From JAAXPZ01 sp965215705 (GTDB lineage: Bacteria; Campylobacterota; Campylobacteria; Campylobacterales; Sulfurovaceae), in contig CBDCEE010000003.1 in the NCBI GenBank assembly GCA_965215705.1, positions 868,001 through 932,000 on the forward strand: DNA of 64,000 nt, in the 5' to 3' direction. Within the stretch, counting starts at the first letter, position 1; each line of letters begins with the position of its first letter. The position numbers and the translations under genes are program-made. Under the pieces are notes generated by a model. The model was not told the DNA's origin and did not search any database. It saw only the letters and a list, made by a program, of their open reading frames with translations. This document shows positions 8,638-17,642 of the stretch, piece by piece.

Positions 8638-9468
8638 TTACTTTATAAATTGTTTATATTTTTCTCTACTCTCATCAAATTCACCATCAAAATAGACAGT
8701 CGGTGTACCACGTACCATCATCTTTGTGGCTTCATCCATATCTTTTTTAACTGCCTCTTTGATCTCTTTTTTTGCAATTGTCTCTTTGCTTACTTCTATA
8801 TTGAGTTGCTTTTTAAGTGCTGCCAAAATTTTCTCTTCATTTTTCTCTCTTGCTCCAATTTTGAGCCCGTAGACTTTCATCGCTTGATCGGTTTTTCCCT
8901 CTTTTTGAAGTACTTCCATCACTCTGGTCAAGACTTCTGAAACTGGGTGTAATCTCAACAACGGCATATGATAATAGTATAGTGCCACATCACCCTTTTT
9001 CTCTTTAAATGCTTTGAGCACTTGAGGTACATACTCTATACAAAAAGGGCACTGGGGATCTGAGAAGATGACCATTTTATGCTTGGCATCTTTATCTCCT
9101 GCAATGAGATGTTCCTTATTGTAATAACTCTCCGGCATACTTGGCTTGATCACTCTTTGATAATCAGTACCTTTATTCGCATCCATGAGAGCCATCGTAG
9201 CCAATCCACTCTTCTCATCAACAAAGATCGTCATAGGCTCCTTGATCTCTTTTCCTTTAAAGGTGAGATTCACCATCACAAGATACGCATTCCAATCGTT
9301 ATCTCCAGGGATCTTCTTTGTGCTCACTGTTTCTATATTTTTTACTTTGACCTGTGGATTCTTGACCACATTCTTTTTCACAAACTTCTCTATATCAAAT
9401 GCACCTGCACTCAACATACATGTAGCTGCTAAGCTACTCATCAATAATTTCGACATCAATGACATCAC
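8638..9468 (-). CDS. Periplasmic thiol:disulfide isomerase/oxidoreductase, DsbC/DsbG- or DsbA-like
   Basis: The 276-residue protein has a signal peptide ending near AGA-FDIEK (about residue 23), an N-terminal dimerisation-like domain, and a thioredoxin-fold domain with the active site CPFC (SDPQCPFCIEY) and the cis-proline loop RGTPTVYFDGE. It should shuffle or form disulfides in periplasmic proteins such as c-type cytochromes. The start overlaps the end of the fxsA-like gene by about 35 bases; starting at the internal ATG at 9456 would shorten the overlap and keep the signal peptide. The stop lies 11 bases from the start of hemC. Confidence 0.85.
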   Translation of the reverse strand: MMSLMSKLLMSSLAATCMLSAGAFDIEKFVKKNVVKNPQVKVKNIETVSTKKIPGDNDWNAYLVMVNLTFKGKEIKEPMTIFVDEKSGLATMALMDANKGTDYQRVIKPSMPESYYNKEHLIAGDKDAKHKMVIFSDPQCPFCIEYVPQVLKAFKEKKGDVALYYYHMPLLRLHPVSEVLTRVMEVLQKEGKTDQAMKVYGLKIGAREKNEEKILAALKKQLNIEVSKETIAKKEIKEAVKKDMDEATKMMVRGTPTVYFDGEFDESREKYKQFIK

Positions 9469-9835
9469 TGTCTCCTTTGGTTTGTATATCGTTTCTTGGT
9501 TGTTCCGGTCTCATTTTAGCCAACAATTGTAAATAGAGTGTATAGAGAAGCATGAGTACACCCACGACATCCGTGATCACTCCAGGAATGATCAGCATGA
9601 TCGATCCCATGAGATAGGACATACTAGCATTGTTCGCACTTCTGAGATCCAGCTTTCCCATCTGCATGGACATCATATTGCCCATAAACGTATAGGGGGA
9701 GAGACGTAACAACGTACTCCCTGCGATCATAGTCAACAGTATCCAGAGTACACTCGGTATAAACCCTATCATGTCCCCTACCTTCATAGAGATGAATAGC
9801 TCCAGAAAAAAGAGAGGAATAATACCTACTATCAT
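9434..9835 (-). CDS. fxsA: FxsA-family membrane protein
   Basis: This 133-residue integral membrane protein has about four hydrophobic helices (roughly 3-20, 24-45, 73-95, 95-108) and the FxsA pattern, with an N-terminal PLFFLELFI helix and the GSIMLIIPGVITDVVGVLML loop-helix. FxsA of E. coli is named for suppressing F-plasmid exclusion of phage T7; its normal role is unclear. The ATG overlaps the proS stop as TGATG, and the 3' end overlaps the Dsb-like gene. The acidic tail (DSDVIDVEIIDE) is cytoplasmic in related proteins. Confidence 0.82.
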   Translation of the reverse strand: MIVGIIPLFFLELFISMKVGDMIGFIPSVLWILLTMIAGSTLLRLSPYTFMGNMMSMQMGKLDLRSANNASMSYLMGSIMLIIPGVITDVVGVLMLLYTLYLQLLAKMRPEQPRNDIQTKGDSDVIDVEIIDE

Positions 9836-11541
9836 CAGAGCCTCCTCAGTACCTCATCTAGTATCTTGTCACTCGCAACCTCTTCTTTTTCCAATCCCTC
9901 ACGACTGATGATCTCTACTTTCCCTTCAGCAAGGTTTTTCCCGATCACTACAGCCAGTGGGATACCGATGAGTTCAAAGTCTTTCATTTTGAAACCAAAA
10001 CGCTCTTTTCGGTCATCCAAGAGTACTTCAATACCCTCTGCTTGGAGTGCTGTATAGAGTTTTTCTCCTGCTTCTTTTTCTTCTTCTTTTTTGATATTTG
10101 AGACAATAATCTGTACAGCAAATGGTGCAGAGGCTTTCGTCCAGATACATCCTTTGTCATCATGGTGCTGCTCGATAATCGCTGCCAAAAGACGGCTGAT
10201 ACCGATCCCATAGGTACCCATTACAAAGGGCTTGGACTTGCCATTTTCATCCAGGAATTCTGCTTTGAGCGGTGCACTGTACTGTGTACCCAGCTGAAAG
10301 ATATGACCTACTTCTATCCCTTTGGTGTGCTTAAGTTTTCCGCTACATCGAGGACACCCATCTCCTGCCTGTACTGCCACGAGATCATGATACTCAACCT
10401 CTACACCACGCAGGTCAAACCCTACAAAGTGATAATCCTCTTCGTTCGCACCACAGATAAGGCTCCTGCCCTCTCTAAGTCCTTCATCATAGATAATCGT
10501 GATCTCCGCAGAGAGCTTGTGTGGACCCATAAATCCAGGTACCAACCCCTCTGCTATCAACTCCTCTTCGCTCAACGCTAGCAATTCATTGGCATTGACA
10601 GCATTGCAGGCTTTGGTCTCTTCGAGTGTATCACTGCCACGCAAGGCAAAAAGTACACACTTTGTCACGCCCTCATCATAGAGGGCTTTCATCGCTACTG
10701 TCTTGACCAGATAATAAGGATCTACATGAAAAAAAGCACTCAGATCCTCAATGGTTTTGACTCCCTCAGTACGAAACTTACTCGACATACTAATTTCAGG
10801 TGCTTCCACTTCACATACGACTGCGGCACGCTTGGCTGCTTCAATATTGGCACCATAGTCACAACTGTCACAGACAACGATCGTATCTTCCCCACTGTCA
10901 GCGATCACCATGAACTCTTTGCTTCCACTGCCACCGATCGCTCCACTGTCTGCTTCTACAATACGGTAATCCAGTCCCAATCGCTCAAAGATTCGGCTGT
11001 AAGTTTTTTCCATCAGGTCAAAGTCTGCTCTCATCCCCTCCTCGTCTGCTGCAAAACTATAGCCATCTTTCATCAAGAACTCTCGCCCCCGCATCAGTCC
11101 AAATCTCGGTCTGATCTCATCACGGAATTTGGTCTTGATCTGATAGAGGTTGATCGGCAGCTGTTTATAGCTTTTTACGGTCTGACGTACGAGATTGACC
11201 ATCATCTCCTCATGGGTAGGCCCCAGAACAAAATCATTACTCTTGCGATCTTTGAGTCTGAGAAGCTCTTTACCATACTTCTCAAATCTACCACTCTCTC
11301 TCCAGAGTGCTGCAGGTGTTACAAAGGCCAGATCCACCTCTTGGCAGCCGGCCTTGTCCAGCTCCTCTTTGGCTACTTGTCTGACATTATCCAGTACCCG
11401 CTTACCTAAAGGCAAAAAGTTATACAGTCCACTTCCCACGCTCTGAATATAACCCGCTCTTGTTAGGTAAATATGACTGGGAAGTACCGCATCACTGGGT
11501 GCTTCTTTGGTCGTAGGGATTAATAGTTGGGTAAATCTCAT
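9835..11541 (-). CDS. proS: Prolyl-tRNA synthetase, bacterial type
   Basis: This class II aminoacyl-tRNA synthetase of 568 residues charges tRNA-Pro. It begins with the ProS start RFTQLLIPTTKEAPSDA, carries motif 2 (RDEIRPRFGLMRGREFLMKDGYSF, about 139-162), a YbaK-like editing insertion between about 230 and 380 that clears Ala-tRNA-Pro, motif 3 near GTYGIGISRLLAA, and the anticodon-binding C-terminal domain. The length agrees with the ProS form that has the editing insert. The ATG overlaps the hemA stop by 4 bases. Confidence 0.97.
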   Translation of the reverse strand: MRFTQLLIPTTKEAPSDAVLPSHIYLTRAGYIQSVGSGLYNFLPLGKRVLDNVRQVAKEELDKAGCQEVDLAFVTPAALWRESGRFEKYGKELLRLKDRKSNDFVLGPTHEEMMVNLVRQTVKSYKQLPINLYQIKTKFRDEIRPRFGLMRGREFLMKDGYSFAADEEGMRADFDLMEKTYSRIFERLGLDYRIVEADSGAIGGSGSKEFMVIADSGEDTIVVCDSCDYGANIEAAKRAAVVCEVEAPEISMSSKFRTEGVKTIEDLSAFFHVDPYYLVKTVAMKALYDEGVTKCVLFALRGSDTLEETKACNAVNANELLALSEEELIAEGLVPGFMGPHKLSAEITIIYDEGLREGRSLICGANEEDYHFVGFDLRGVEVEYHDLVAVQAGDGCPRCSGKLKHTKGIEVGHIFQLGTQYSAPLKAEFLDENGKSKPFVMGTYGIGISRLLAAIIEQHHDDKGCIWTKASAPFAVQIIVSNIKKEEEKEAGEKLYTALQAEGIEVLLDDRKERFGFKMKDFELIGIPLAVVIGKNLAEGKVEIISREGLEKEEVASDKILDEVLRRL

Positions 11542-12878
11542 TTGTTCTCTCCTTTGAGTCGTTTCATCATCTCCGGTGATGGTCTTTGGGATGGTTTTGC
11601 TTTATACTGTTTGAGATTAGAATCATCTGTCTCTATCTCAAATACTTTTTTGAAGGCATTGACTGCTGCCTGTCCATCATTTTGTTTTGCCATCTCTCTG
11701 AGATTCTTTGTCGGCATATGTAGATACTTGTCAAATACCTGTGTGATCATCCGCTTGGCGTTGTCGCTGAACTGCTCGGGGAGATAGCCCTTTTTGACAG
11801 ATCTCGCTACCTCACCTTCGATCACTTCATCGATCGAGAGCCGCATTCCTTTGATCAATGGCTCTATTGTCAGTGCCTGAAGCCAGAGATAGAACTCACG
11901 TGTATAGTGCTCTACCACTTCTGATGCCTTGAGTGCCTGCTCTTCTCTCATCGCATGATTACTCTTGGAGATCTCCTGGAGATCATCGATACGGTAGATC
12001 TTGATATTCTCCTCTTCCATCTCCTCTATATCTCTTGGAATTGCCATATCAAACCAAAGCCTATCTGCTTCATTGTACTCTACGATACTGTTGATGATGA
12101 TAGGTTCAGGAGAGGAGGTAGCGGTAAAAAGCAGCCTGTATCGGTTGATCAAGCGATGGAGACGCTCCATGTCCACTACTTTGACATTTTCACTGTCCAG
12201 CTCTGCTGCCAGCTTTTCAGCATTGGCTCGGGTACGTGAAAGTAACAACACATCTGCATCTGCACGTAGCAGATGCTTGGCTGCCAGTCTTCCCATCTCT
12301 CCACTACCCACGACTACGCCTGTCATCCCTGCCAGAGAACCATTCATATCTGCCTTTGCCTGTGCTACTGCCACCGAAGCGATAGAGATAGGATTCTGTG
12401 AAATGTTGGTTGCATTTCGCACCTCCGCGGCACACTTGACTGCATAGCTGATCACACGATTCAGCTCTTTACCCGCCGTACCATTTTCAAAGGAGAGCCT
12501 AAAGGCATCCTTGACCTGCCCGGTGATCTGGGCCTCTCCGATCACCAATGAATCCAGAGAAGAGACCACAGAAAAAACATGGGTGATCGCCGCCTCATCC
12601 TCCAGATTGAGTACCGCTTTTTCCAGCGCATAGAAATCAGCTCCGGTCGTCTTGCTCAGTAGTCCCAGAACAGTATGGTAGGTAGAGAAGTTATCTTTGG
12701 TGGCGGCTACTATCTCGATACGGTTACAGGTATTCACTATATAGGCTTCCAAAACAAAATCAAAACTTGTCAAAAGATTGAGATACTCTCTGATCGCATC
12801 GTCATCCTTGAAAGCGATCTGCTCTCTGGTATCCAGATCACATTTTTTATAGTTGAAACTCACCACTTGGTAATTCAT
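11538..12878 (-). CDS. hemA: Glutamyl-tRNA reductase
   Basis: The enzyme reduces Glu-tRNA to glutamate-1-semialdehyde, the first committed step of the C5 route to haem. The 446-residue protein has the catalytic cysteine C51 in YIVNTCNRIE, the substrate stretch LDSLVIGEAQITGQVK, an NADPH-binding Rossmann domain (VVVGSGEMGRLAAKHLL) and the C-terminal dimerisation helix. The extra basic tail (KAKPSQRPSPEMMKRLKGENK) is longer than in E. coli. It is tightly coupled to the prenyl synthase gene upstream (TGATG) and to proS downstream (ATGA). Confidence 0.97.
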   Translation of the reverse strand: MNYQVVSFNYKKCDLDTREQIAFKDDDAIREYLNLLTSFDFVLEAYIVNTCNRIEIVAATKDNFSTYHTVLGLLSKTTGADFYALEKAVLNLEDEAAITHVFSVVSSLDSLVIGEAQITGQVKDAFRLSFENGTAGKELNRVISYAVKCAAEVRNATNISQNPISIASVAVAQAKADMNGSLAGMTGVVVGSGEMGRLAAKHLLRADADVLLLSRTRANAEKLAAELDSENVKVVDMERLHRLINRYRLLFTATSSPEPIIINSIVEYNEADRLWFDMAIPRDIEEMEEENIKIYRIDDLQEISKSNHAMREEQALKASEVVEHYTREFYLWLQALTIEPLIKGMRLSIDEVIEGEVARSVKKGYLPEQFSDNAKRMITQVFDKYLHMPTKNLREMAKQNDGQAAVNAFKKVFEIETDDSNLKQYKAKPSQRPSPEMMKRLKGENK

Positions 12879-13774
12879 CAGAAACTCCTCTCTATCATTG
12901 CTTTGGCGATCTCTTCCAGTGAGTGTTCACCCGCTTGCTGCATGAGTGTGATCACTTCATCGATCAACACTCTCACCTCTGCAAAGCATCGCTCTATGAT
13001 CCCATGCTCTTGCATCTTGGCAGCGATCCACTGCTGATCAGCAGTTGTGAGTACTGTCGCATGCAGTGCCATGAGTCGCACCTGCTCTTCAGTATCCAAG
13101 ACTTCATAAAGGTAGATAAATGGCAAGGTTGCTTTACCCTCTTCATAGTCATGCATCGCAGGTTTTCCCAACTGCTCTGCACTCTGTGTCACATCCAGTA
13201 GATCATCGATCATCTGAAAAGCGATCCCGAGATTACGTCCATAGGTACGGTACGCCTCACGAGGCTTGCCTGCCAGTAGTGCTGCTGCTTCTGCACTGGC
13301 TTCCATGAGTGAAGCAGTCTTCTGGTAGATCATTTTCAGATACTTTGCTTTATCATGATTGAAATGCTCCGAGAGTAGTACATCATTACGCTCTCCCAGA
13401 CTCAACTGCACAACTGCATTGGAGATCACTTTAGCAACCTCTCTGTCGATATCATTGAGCTCAAAGAAGCCTTTTGAGTAAAGTACATCTCCTAACATGA
13501 TTGCTGTTTTGTTACCATAGATCGCATTGAGAGAAGCTTTCCCACGACGGGTAAAGGCATCATCGATCACATCATCATGCAGAAGGCTCGCAGCATGGAT
13601 CATCTCTACGATCGCTGCTGTTTTCACCACTGTTAGACTATTGCCTGCAATCTTGAGGATCAGTTTGGCCCGCAATCTCTTCCCATGCGGAAGTTTTGCA
13701 TACAGTGTTGCCGCATCTTTATCATCCAGATCGGTGATAAATTGTGCGATCTTTCTCTCTACAGCCTCCATCAT
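12878..13774 (-). CDS. ispB: Long-chain polyprenyl diphosphate synthase
   Basis: This trans-prenyltransferase of 298 residues has the first aspartate-rich motif LLHDDVIDDA (about 66-75) and the second IDDLLD (about 188-193). The small residues before the first motif (MIHAAS) fit a long product, probably the C30-C40 side chain of menaquinone. Such an enzyme sits next to hemA in Helicobacter as well. It shares one base with the hemA start. Chain length cannot be fixed from sequence alone. Confidence 0.88.
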   Translation of the reverse strand: MMEAVERKIAQFITDLDDKDAATLYAKLPHGKRLRAKLILKIAGNSLTVVKTAAIVEMIHAASLLHDDVIDDAFTRRGKASLNAIYGNKTAIMLGDVLYSKGFFELNDIDREVAKVISNAVVQLSLGERNDVLLSEHFNHDKAKYLKMIYQKTASLMEASAEAAALLAGKPREAYRTYGRNLGIAFQMIDDLLDVTQSAEQLGKPAMHDYEEGKATLPFIYLYEVLDTEEQVRLMALHATVLTTADQQWIAAKMQEHGIIERCFAEVRVLIDEVITLMQQAGEHSLEEIAKAMIERSF

Positions 13775-13777
13775 GAC

Positions 13778-14050
13778 CTACTCACACTGTGTAACAATAT
13801 TGCCTACCAACTCGATAAAGAGACTGTTGGTTCTATCCTCAAGCTCTTTGTCTACGATCATACTTTTGAGCAGTCTTTCATGCTCCTCTTCCAGTCCTTT
13901 CTCTTCGAACATCTTCTCCGCTATCGCGAGTCTCTGAAGCATCTTCTCCAGCTCCATCTCTACGATATTCTGGTTGGCAGTTTTCGCGATAGAAAAGTAG
14001 TTGTCTTTGGGAGTCGTCATCATAAAATCATCATCATCAAATAGTTGCAT
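13778..14050 (-). CDS. DUF2018-family small helical protein (HP0242-like)
   Basis: The 90-residue protein is acidic and helical with no signal or membrane segment. Sequence features such as the FDDDDFMMTTPKDNYFSIA start and the long amphipathic helices MELEKMLQRLAIAEKMFEEKG and EHERLLKSMIVDKELEDRTNSLFIEL match DUF2018, known mainly from Campylobacterota and including the knotted-dimer protein HP0242 of H. pylori. No function is established. It is the first gene of the hem-proS operon here (4 bases from the prenyl synthase ATG), which is also its setting in Helicobacter. Confidence 0.78.
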   Translation of the reverse strand: MQLFDDDDFMMTTPKDNYFSIAKTANQNIVEMELEKMLQRLAIAEKMFEEKGLEEEHERLLKSMIVDKELEDRTNSLFIELVGNIVTQCE

Positions 14051-14090
14051 TGTTTTGTCCTAATCTAAAAATTATTGAAGTTTTGCAAAA

Positions 14091-14196
14091 GACAAAGGAG
14101 CACTTTGAGACAAATGCGACAAAGGTGCACTCACCCCGATAGGGGCGCTTGCGTCTGTAACTGCCAGAGTATTTGTCTCAAAGTGCGGCGTTTGCC
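14091..14196. ncRNA. Unidentified structured element with a perfect 16-bp inverted repeat
   Basis: GCACTTTGAGACAAAT at 14100-14115 pairs perfectly with 14171-14186. The stem extends outward across a small bulge (GACAAA 14091-14096 with TTTGCC 14191-14196), and the 55-base interior contains a second hairpin CCCC-GATA-GGGG (14134-14145). It lies between divergent genes and encodes nothing evident. The rod-like shape of about 105-150 bases could be a small RNA (6S-like architecture was considered but no signature supports it), a processed leader or a mobile hairpin. The strand is unknown. Confidence 0.5.
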
Positions 14197-14309
14197 CTGT
14201 AACCTTCTTTTAAAGGCAATTATTATATCGAAAATGGCTTTGGAGGTGGTTTTAATCATATCTTTTATACAATACGATTTCAATTTTATAGTTATTATAA
14301 GGATAGATT

Positions 14310-14744
14310 ATGCTTAGACGCATTACTTCATTTCTACTTCTCTTCTCTTTTCTCATCATGGTCATTAGCGGGATCGCTGAGTTCATCTCCCCTTTTGGTA
14401 GACTTGCCATGATGCTTCACTGGGAGATGCTGGGACTGGATAAGATGCGTTGGCAGGCACTGCACATCATCTTCATGCTCGTCTTTACCATCGCAGGACT
14501 CCTGCACATCTGGCTCAACCTCAAAGCAATCAAACTCTATCTCAAAAACCGCTCTAAAAAGATGGTCGTCTTCACCAAAGAGATGAGCATCGCCCTACTC
14601 ATCACGGCTGGGCTTTTCTATGGTACCGTAGTCAAATACCCTCCACTGGAGAGCTTTGTCAAGATGAACAAAAGCTTCAATGACTACTGGATGCAAGAGT
14701 TCAAAGAGAAGCGATTGAAGCAGATGAGACAAACAAGGAGATAA
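14310..14744 (+). CDS. DUF4405-like membrane protein
   Basis: This is a 144-residue inner-membrane protein with about three or four helices (roughly 5-25, 50-70, 88-105) and a basic C-terminal tail. Histidines H37, H52 and H66 lie in or near helices (LHWEML, ALHIIF, LLHIW), as in small cytochrome-b-like membrane proteins of the DUF4405 group, so haem binding is possible but not shown. It starts with GATAGATTATG and stands as a single gene, divergent from the DUF2018 operon. Confidence 0.7.
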   Translation: MLRRITSFLLLFSFLIMVISGIAEFISPFGRLAMMLHWEMLGLDKMRWQALHIIFMLVFTIAGLLHIWLNLKAIKLYLKNRSKKMVVFTKEMSIALLITAGLFYGTVVKYPPLESFVKMNKSFNDYWMQEFKEKRLKQMRQTRR

Positions 14745-14754
14745 TTTAAACTCT

Positions 14755-14766
14755 TTTGGGTATAAC
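14755..14766 (+). promoter_or_regulatory. Likely sigma70 -10 region for the EamA transporter gene
   Basis: TTTTGGG directly precedes TATAAC (14761-14766), 36 bases before the ATG at 14802. The same TTTTGG-n-TATAA arrangement occurs at 27598-27610 before the menaquinone gene, which supports a shared promoter form. No convincing -35 box is visible, as is usual in Campylobacterota. Confidence 0.5.
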
Positions 14767-14801
14767 TTCACAAGTAAAATGACAAAACTTTAGGAGTAGG
14801 C

Positions 14802-15677
14802 ATGCGACTTCTCTCTCTCGTGACCTTTATATGGGCATTCTCTTTTTCTTTGATCGGCGTCTATCTGGCTGGCAAGCTGGACAGCTACTTTGCGGTACTG
14901 GTCCGTGTGGCTCTCGCATCACTCATATTCCTCCCTTTTACCAATTTTAAACTCCCCAACAAATACAAACTACAGATCATGGGGATAGGCATTATTCAGA
15001 TCGGGATGATGTATATCTTTTTCTACAAATCTTTTCTCTTCCTCTCTGTACCCGAGGTACTGCTCTTTACGATCTTTACCCCACTCTATGTGACCATCAT
15101 CTATGATCTACTCAAAGGCACATTCAATCCTCTCTATATCCTCACTGCCGGCATTGCCGTAGCAGGTGCCTATGTAATCAAATCCTCTCAAGTCAATGAG
15201 GGATTTTTTACAGGCTTTCTGATGGTACAGGGAGCCAATATCTGCTTTGCACTGGGGCAGGTACTCTATAAGAAACTACTGGAGAACAAAGAGCTAAAAG
15301 AGATCAAACAGTCTACGATCTTCGGCTACTTCCACTTTGGAGCACTGGCGATCTCAACAGCAGCCTTTCTGCTCTTTGGCAACAGTGCCAAGATCACACC
15401 AGATGCTACACAGTGGACAGTACTGATCTGGCTGGGTGTGGTCGCTTCGGGTCTGGGGTACTTCCTCTGGAACAGAGGTGCTACGCAGGTAGATGCTGGG
15501 ATATTGGCGATCATGAACAATGCTGTCGTCCCTCTGGGACTCATCGTCAATCTCCTGCTCTGGGGTAAAGAGATCAACTATACCAACCTGCTGCTAGGTG
15601 GAGGACTCATCCTTCTGGCACTATACATCCACACACTTATCGTAGATAGAAAGCAAAAGACAGACTTGGCTCTCTAA
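14802..15677 (+). CDS. EamA-family (DMT superfamily) transporter
   Basis: The 291-residue protein has ten predicted membrane helices arranged as two EamA repeats (about 1-135 and 145-285). It carries family features such as the N-terminal TFIWAFSFSLIGVYLAG helix and the second-repeat stretch ASGLGYFLWNRGATQVDAGILAIMNNAVVPLG. Such carriers export amino acids, nucleobases or other metabolites; the substrate cannot be read from the sequence. A TTTAGGAGTAGGC ribosome site precedes the ATG, and the gene is flanked by non-coding gaps on both sides, so it is likely transcribed alone. Confidence 0.88.
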   Translation: MRLLSLVTFIWAFSFSLIGVYLAGKLDSYFAVLVRVALASLIFLPFTNFKLPNKYKLQIMGIGIIQIGMMYIFFYKSFLFLSVPEVLLFTIFTPLYVTIIYDLLKGTFNPLYILTAGIAVAGAYVIKSSQVNEGFFTGFLMVQGANICFALGQVLYKKLLENKELKEIKQSTIFGYFHFGALAISTAAFLLFGNSAKITPDATQWTVLIWLGVVASGLGYFLWNRGATQVDAGILAIMNNAVVPLGLIVNLLLWGKEINYTNLLLGGGLILLALYIHTLIVDRKQKTDLAL

Positions 15678-15778
15678 GCCTCTCCTGATTCGCTCACCCT
15701 AACCAACACTCAGCAAACACTTCTACGTCATACTTCGACATATCAGGTCTCCATCGAGACCTTGTCAAAGGAGAACAG

Positions 15779-16282
15779 ATGAAAACCTCACTCTTTAGTT
15801 GTCTCGTAGTGTTACTAGGTCTATGTAGTGGTTGTGACAGTGAGTACCATACACCACGAACTGTCATTATCGATCAAATAGAGGATCCTCTCATGGAGTT
15901 GGAGGTCGTGGTCGGTAGAGAGATCGTAGATAAAATACGACACAACCAGGCTAGCCTCGGCCAAAAGACCCCATACAAACACTGCATCCGAAATATCTCT
16001 ACAGCACACTACAGCAAACTGCAAAAAGCAATGATAGACAAGAAAATCCATACAGGTATCACACAAATGGTAGCAGTAGAGACATGTCCCCTCCATGCAA
16101 CAGCACAATGCGTCAAAATAGCCTCTGCTGACTACTACTATAGTATTTCTAATCAGCTACTGGAATCACTCAAACAAAAGTGCGAAGTAGATGGTACATG
16201 GTTTGCCTTTACCAACAAACACTTGGCAAACACTTCTGTGCCATACTCTGGTTATGGGTTTCCAAATGGAAACCAAAATTAA
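15779..16282 (+). CDS. Predicted lipoprotein of unknown function
   Basis: The 167-residue product starts with a lipoprotein signal ending in the lipobox LCSGC (C19), so it should be anchored to the inner or outer membrane. Several further cysteines (in KHCIRN, ETCPLHATAQC, KCEVDG) could form disulfides. No family was recognised. A strong ribosome site (AAAGGAGAACAG) precedes the ATG. The gene lies 15 bases ahead of another lipoprotein gene and may be co-transcribed with it. Confidence 0.72.
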   Translation: MKTSLFSCLVVLLGLCSGCDSEYHTPRTVIIDQIEDPLMELEVVVGREIVDKIRHNQASLGQKTPYKHCIRNISTAHYSKLQKAMIDKKIHTGITQMVAVETCPLHATAQCVKIASADYYYSISNQLLESLKQKCEVDGTWFAFTNKHLANTSVPYSGYGFPNGNQN

Positions 16283-16297
16283 ACAAAAGGGTCTACC

Positions 16298-16933
16298 ATG
16301 AAACACTTTACTGGCAAACTTATTCAAACTGCTTTGCTCACTTCTGGGCTTTTTCTCTTCTCTGCCTGTGGGAACAGTACAGGCGATGGGATAGGAGGAA
16401 TCGATATGGCTGCTTATTTACCTACACACACTATGTCAAAAGAGTACTTTATCACCGGTAGTGACACGCCGGATGCTGTCAAGGAATATATGATAAGAGT
16501 CGGTGAAATCGACGGGAACAGAGTGATTTCTACTTTTGATGATCCTGGCATTCTCCTCCTAAGCCAAACAAAGATCACTGATATCAATATCACTACCACC
16601 AACTACATACCACTCCTTGCATCTGAGACCTCTGACAGGTATCTGGATATAGGTGATCTGGCATTCAAAGTGATCTTTACCCCTTGTTATGTAGATAGTC
16701 AGATAGACACCTTCACAAAAGAGGGTCATACCTATACCGGAGATATAGTGAAGATCCGCTGTGAACGTACTACAGAAGATATCTCCTATACCTATCTCAT
16801 GAAGGATATCGGGATGATCGCAGAGATCGATGATGACTGTATGTCAGCAGATGGAACACGCGTAGAGAGTAGCCATATCGATACCTGCCCTGCTGACAGA
16901 ATACGCTATCGCTATAGATTTCTCAATAGATAA
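16298..16933 (+). CDS. Predicted lipoprotein of unknown function
   Basis: The 211-residue protein has a type II signal peptide with the lipobox FSACG (C24) followed by a glycine-rich spacer (GNSTGDGIGGID). The mature part is beta-rich and has four cysteines. No known domain was recognised. It follows the other lipoprotein gene by 15 bases and precedes a two-component system by 61 bases, so it could be a target or sensor partner of that system; this is only positional. Confidence 0.72.
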   Translation: MKHFTGKLIQTALLTSGLFLFSACGNSTGDGIGGIDMAAYLPTHTMSKEYFITGSDTPDAVKEYMIRVGEIDGNRVISTFDDPGILLLSQTKITDINITTTNYIPLLASETSDRYLDIGDLAFKVIFTPCYVDSQIDTFTKEGHTYTGDIVKIRCERTTEDISYTYLMKDIGMIAEIDDDCMSADGTRVESSHIDTCPADRIRYRYRFLNR

Positions 16934-16955
16934 GTAGAAAGACACTTACTGATTA

Positions 16956-16964
16956 TGCTATACT
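16956..16964 (+). promoter_or_regulatory. Extended -10 promoter for the two-component operon
   Basis: TGCTATACT (16956-16964) is a good extended -10 element 30 bases before the response-regulator ATG at 16995, with the ribosome site AAGGAG in between. Confidence 0.55.
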
Positions 16965-16994
16965 TTTTAGAACATATCACGACAAGGAGCACAG

Positions 16995-17642
16995 ATGCAT
17001 AAGATACTTATCTTAGAAGATGACCTGCATCTGCGTGCCACACTCGAAGAGGAGCTCATCGCTGAGGGCTTTGATATCACTGGTACAGACAGCTCTGATA
17101 ATGTACTGGACTTGACGTTTGAGCAGCGATTTGATCTCTATCTGTTTGATGTGAATGTTATAGGTATGGATGGGTTTTCACTGCTACAGGCATTACGGGA
17201 GAGCGGAGACCAGACCCCTACGATCTTTCTCACTTCCAAAAACAAAACCACCGATGTGATCGAAGGGTTTGGCGTAGGTGCCAGTGACTACCTACGTAAA
17301 CCCTTTGAGATGGAGGAGCTTATCGTCCGTATCCTACGCTTTCTTTTGACTAAAAAAGAGTATTTTATTTCAGAAGATATTTGCTACTACCCAGAAACCT
17401 ACCAGATACAGAATAATGGTGAGAAGCTCACCCTCAAACAAAAAGAGGGGCAGATACTGGAGTATTTTCTCAATCACAGTGGAGAGATCATCTCAAAAGA
17501 GAAGATACTGGAAGATATCTATGAAGGAGAGTACATCACTGACTCTACTTTCCGAGGCTATATCAATAAGATCAAATCTGCCATAGGCACAGCATATCTA
17601 CGTAATATCCGAGGGGAAGGGTATATCCTTGAAACAGTATGA
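16995..17642 (+). CDS. OmpR/PhoB-family response regulator
   Basis: This 215-residue regulator has a receiver domain with the acidic pocket (EDD, 8-10), phospho-acceptor D52 (FDVNVIGMDGF), conserved T (FLTSK) and K (YLRKPF), followed by a winged-helix DNA-binding domain (about 125-215) ending in RNIRGEGYILE. It is the close paralogue of the regulator at 47646-48302. Its 3' end overlaps the kinase gene by 14 bases. The downstream genes for a small secreted protein and a beta-barrel protein run on in the same operon and are its likely targets or sensors. Confidence 0.94.
   Translation: MHKILILEDDLHLRATLEEELIAEGFDITGTDSSDNVLDLTFEQRFDLYLFDVNVIGMDGFSLLQALRESGDQTPTIFLTSKNKTTDVIEGFGVGASDYLRKPFEMEELIVRILRFLLTKKEYFISEDICYYPETYQIQNNGEKLTLKQKEGQILEYFLNHSGEIISKEKILEDIYEGEYITDSTFRGYINKIKSAIGTAYLRNIRGEGYILETV

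Noticed and set aside
10726..11409. Long open frame of 227 codons on the plus strand opposite proS
   Set aside because: It runs entirely antisense to a strongly conserved prolyl-tRNA synthetase gene, has no family features and no ribosome site.
14091..14196. tRNA, SRP RNA or tmRNA for the 14.1 kb structure
   Set aside because: There is no T-loop GTTCGA, no cloverleaf spacing, no SRP GGAAG tetraloop region and no tmRNA tag frame.
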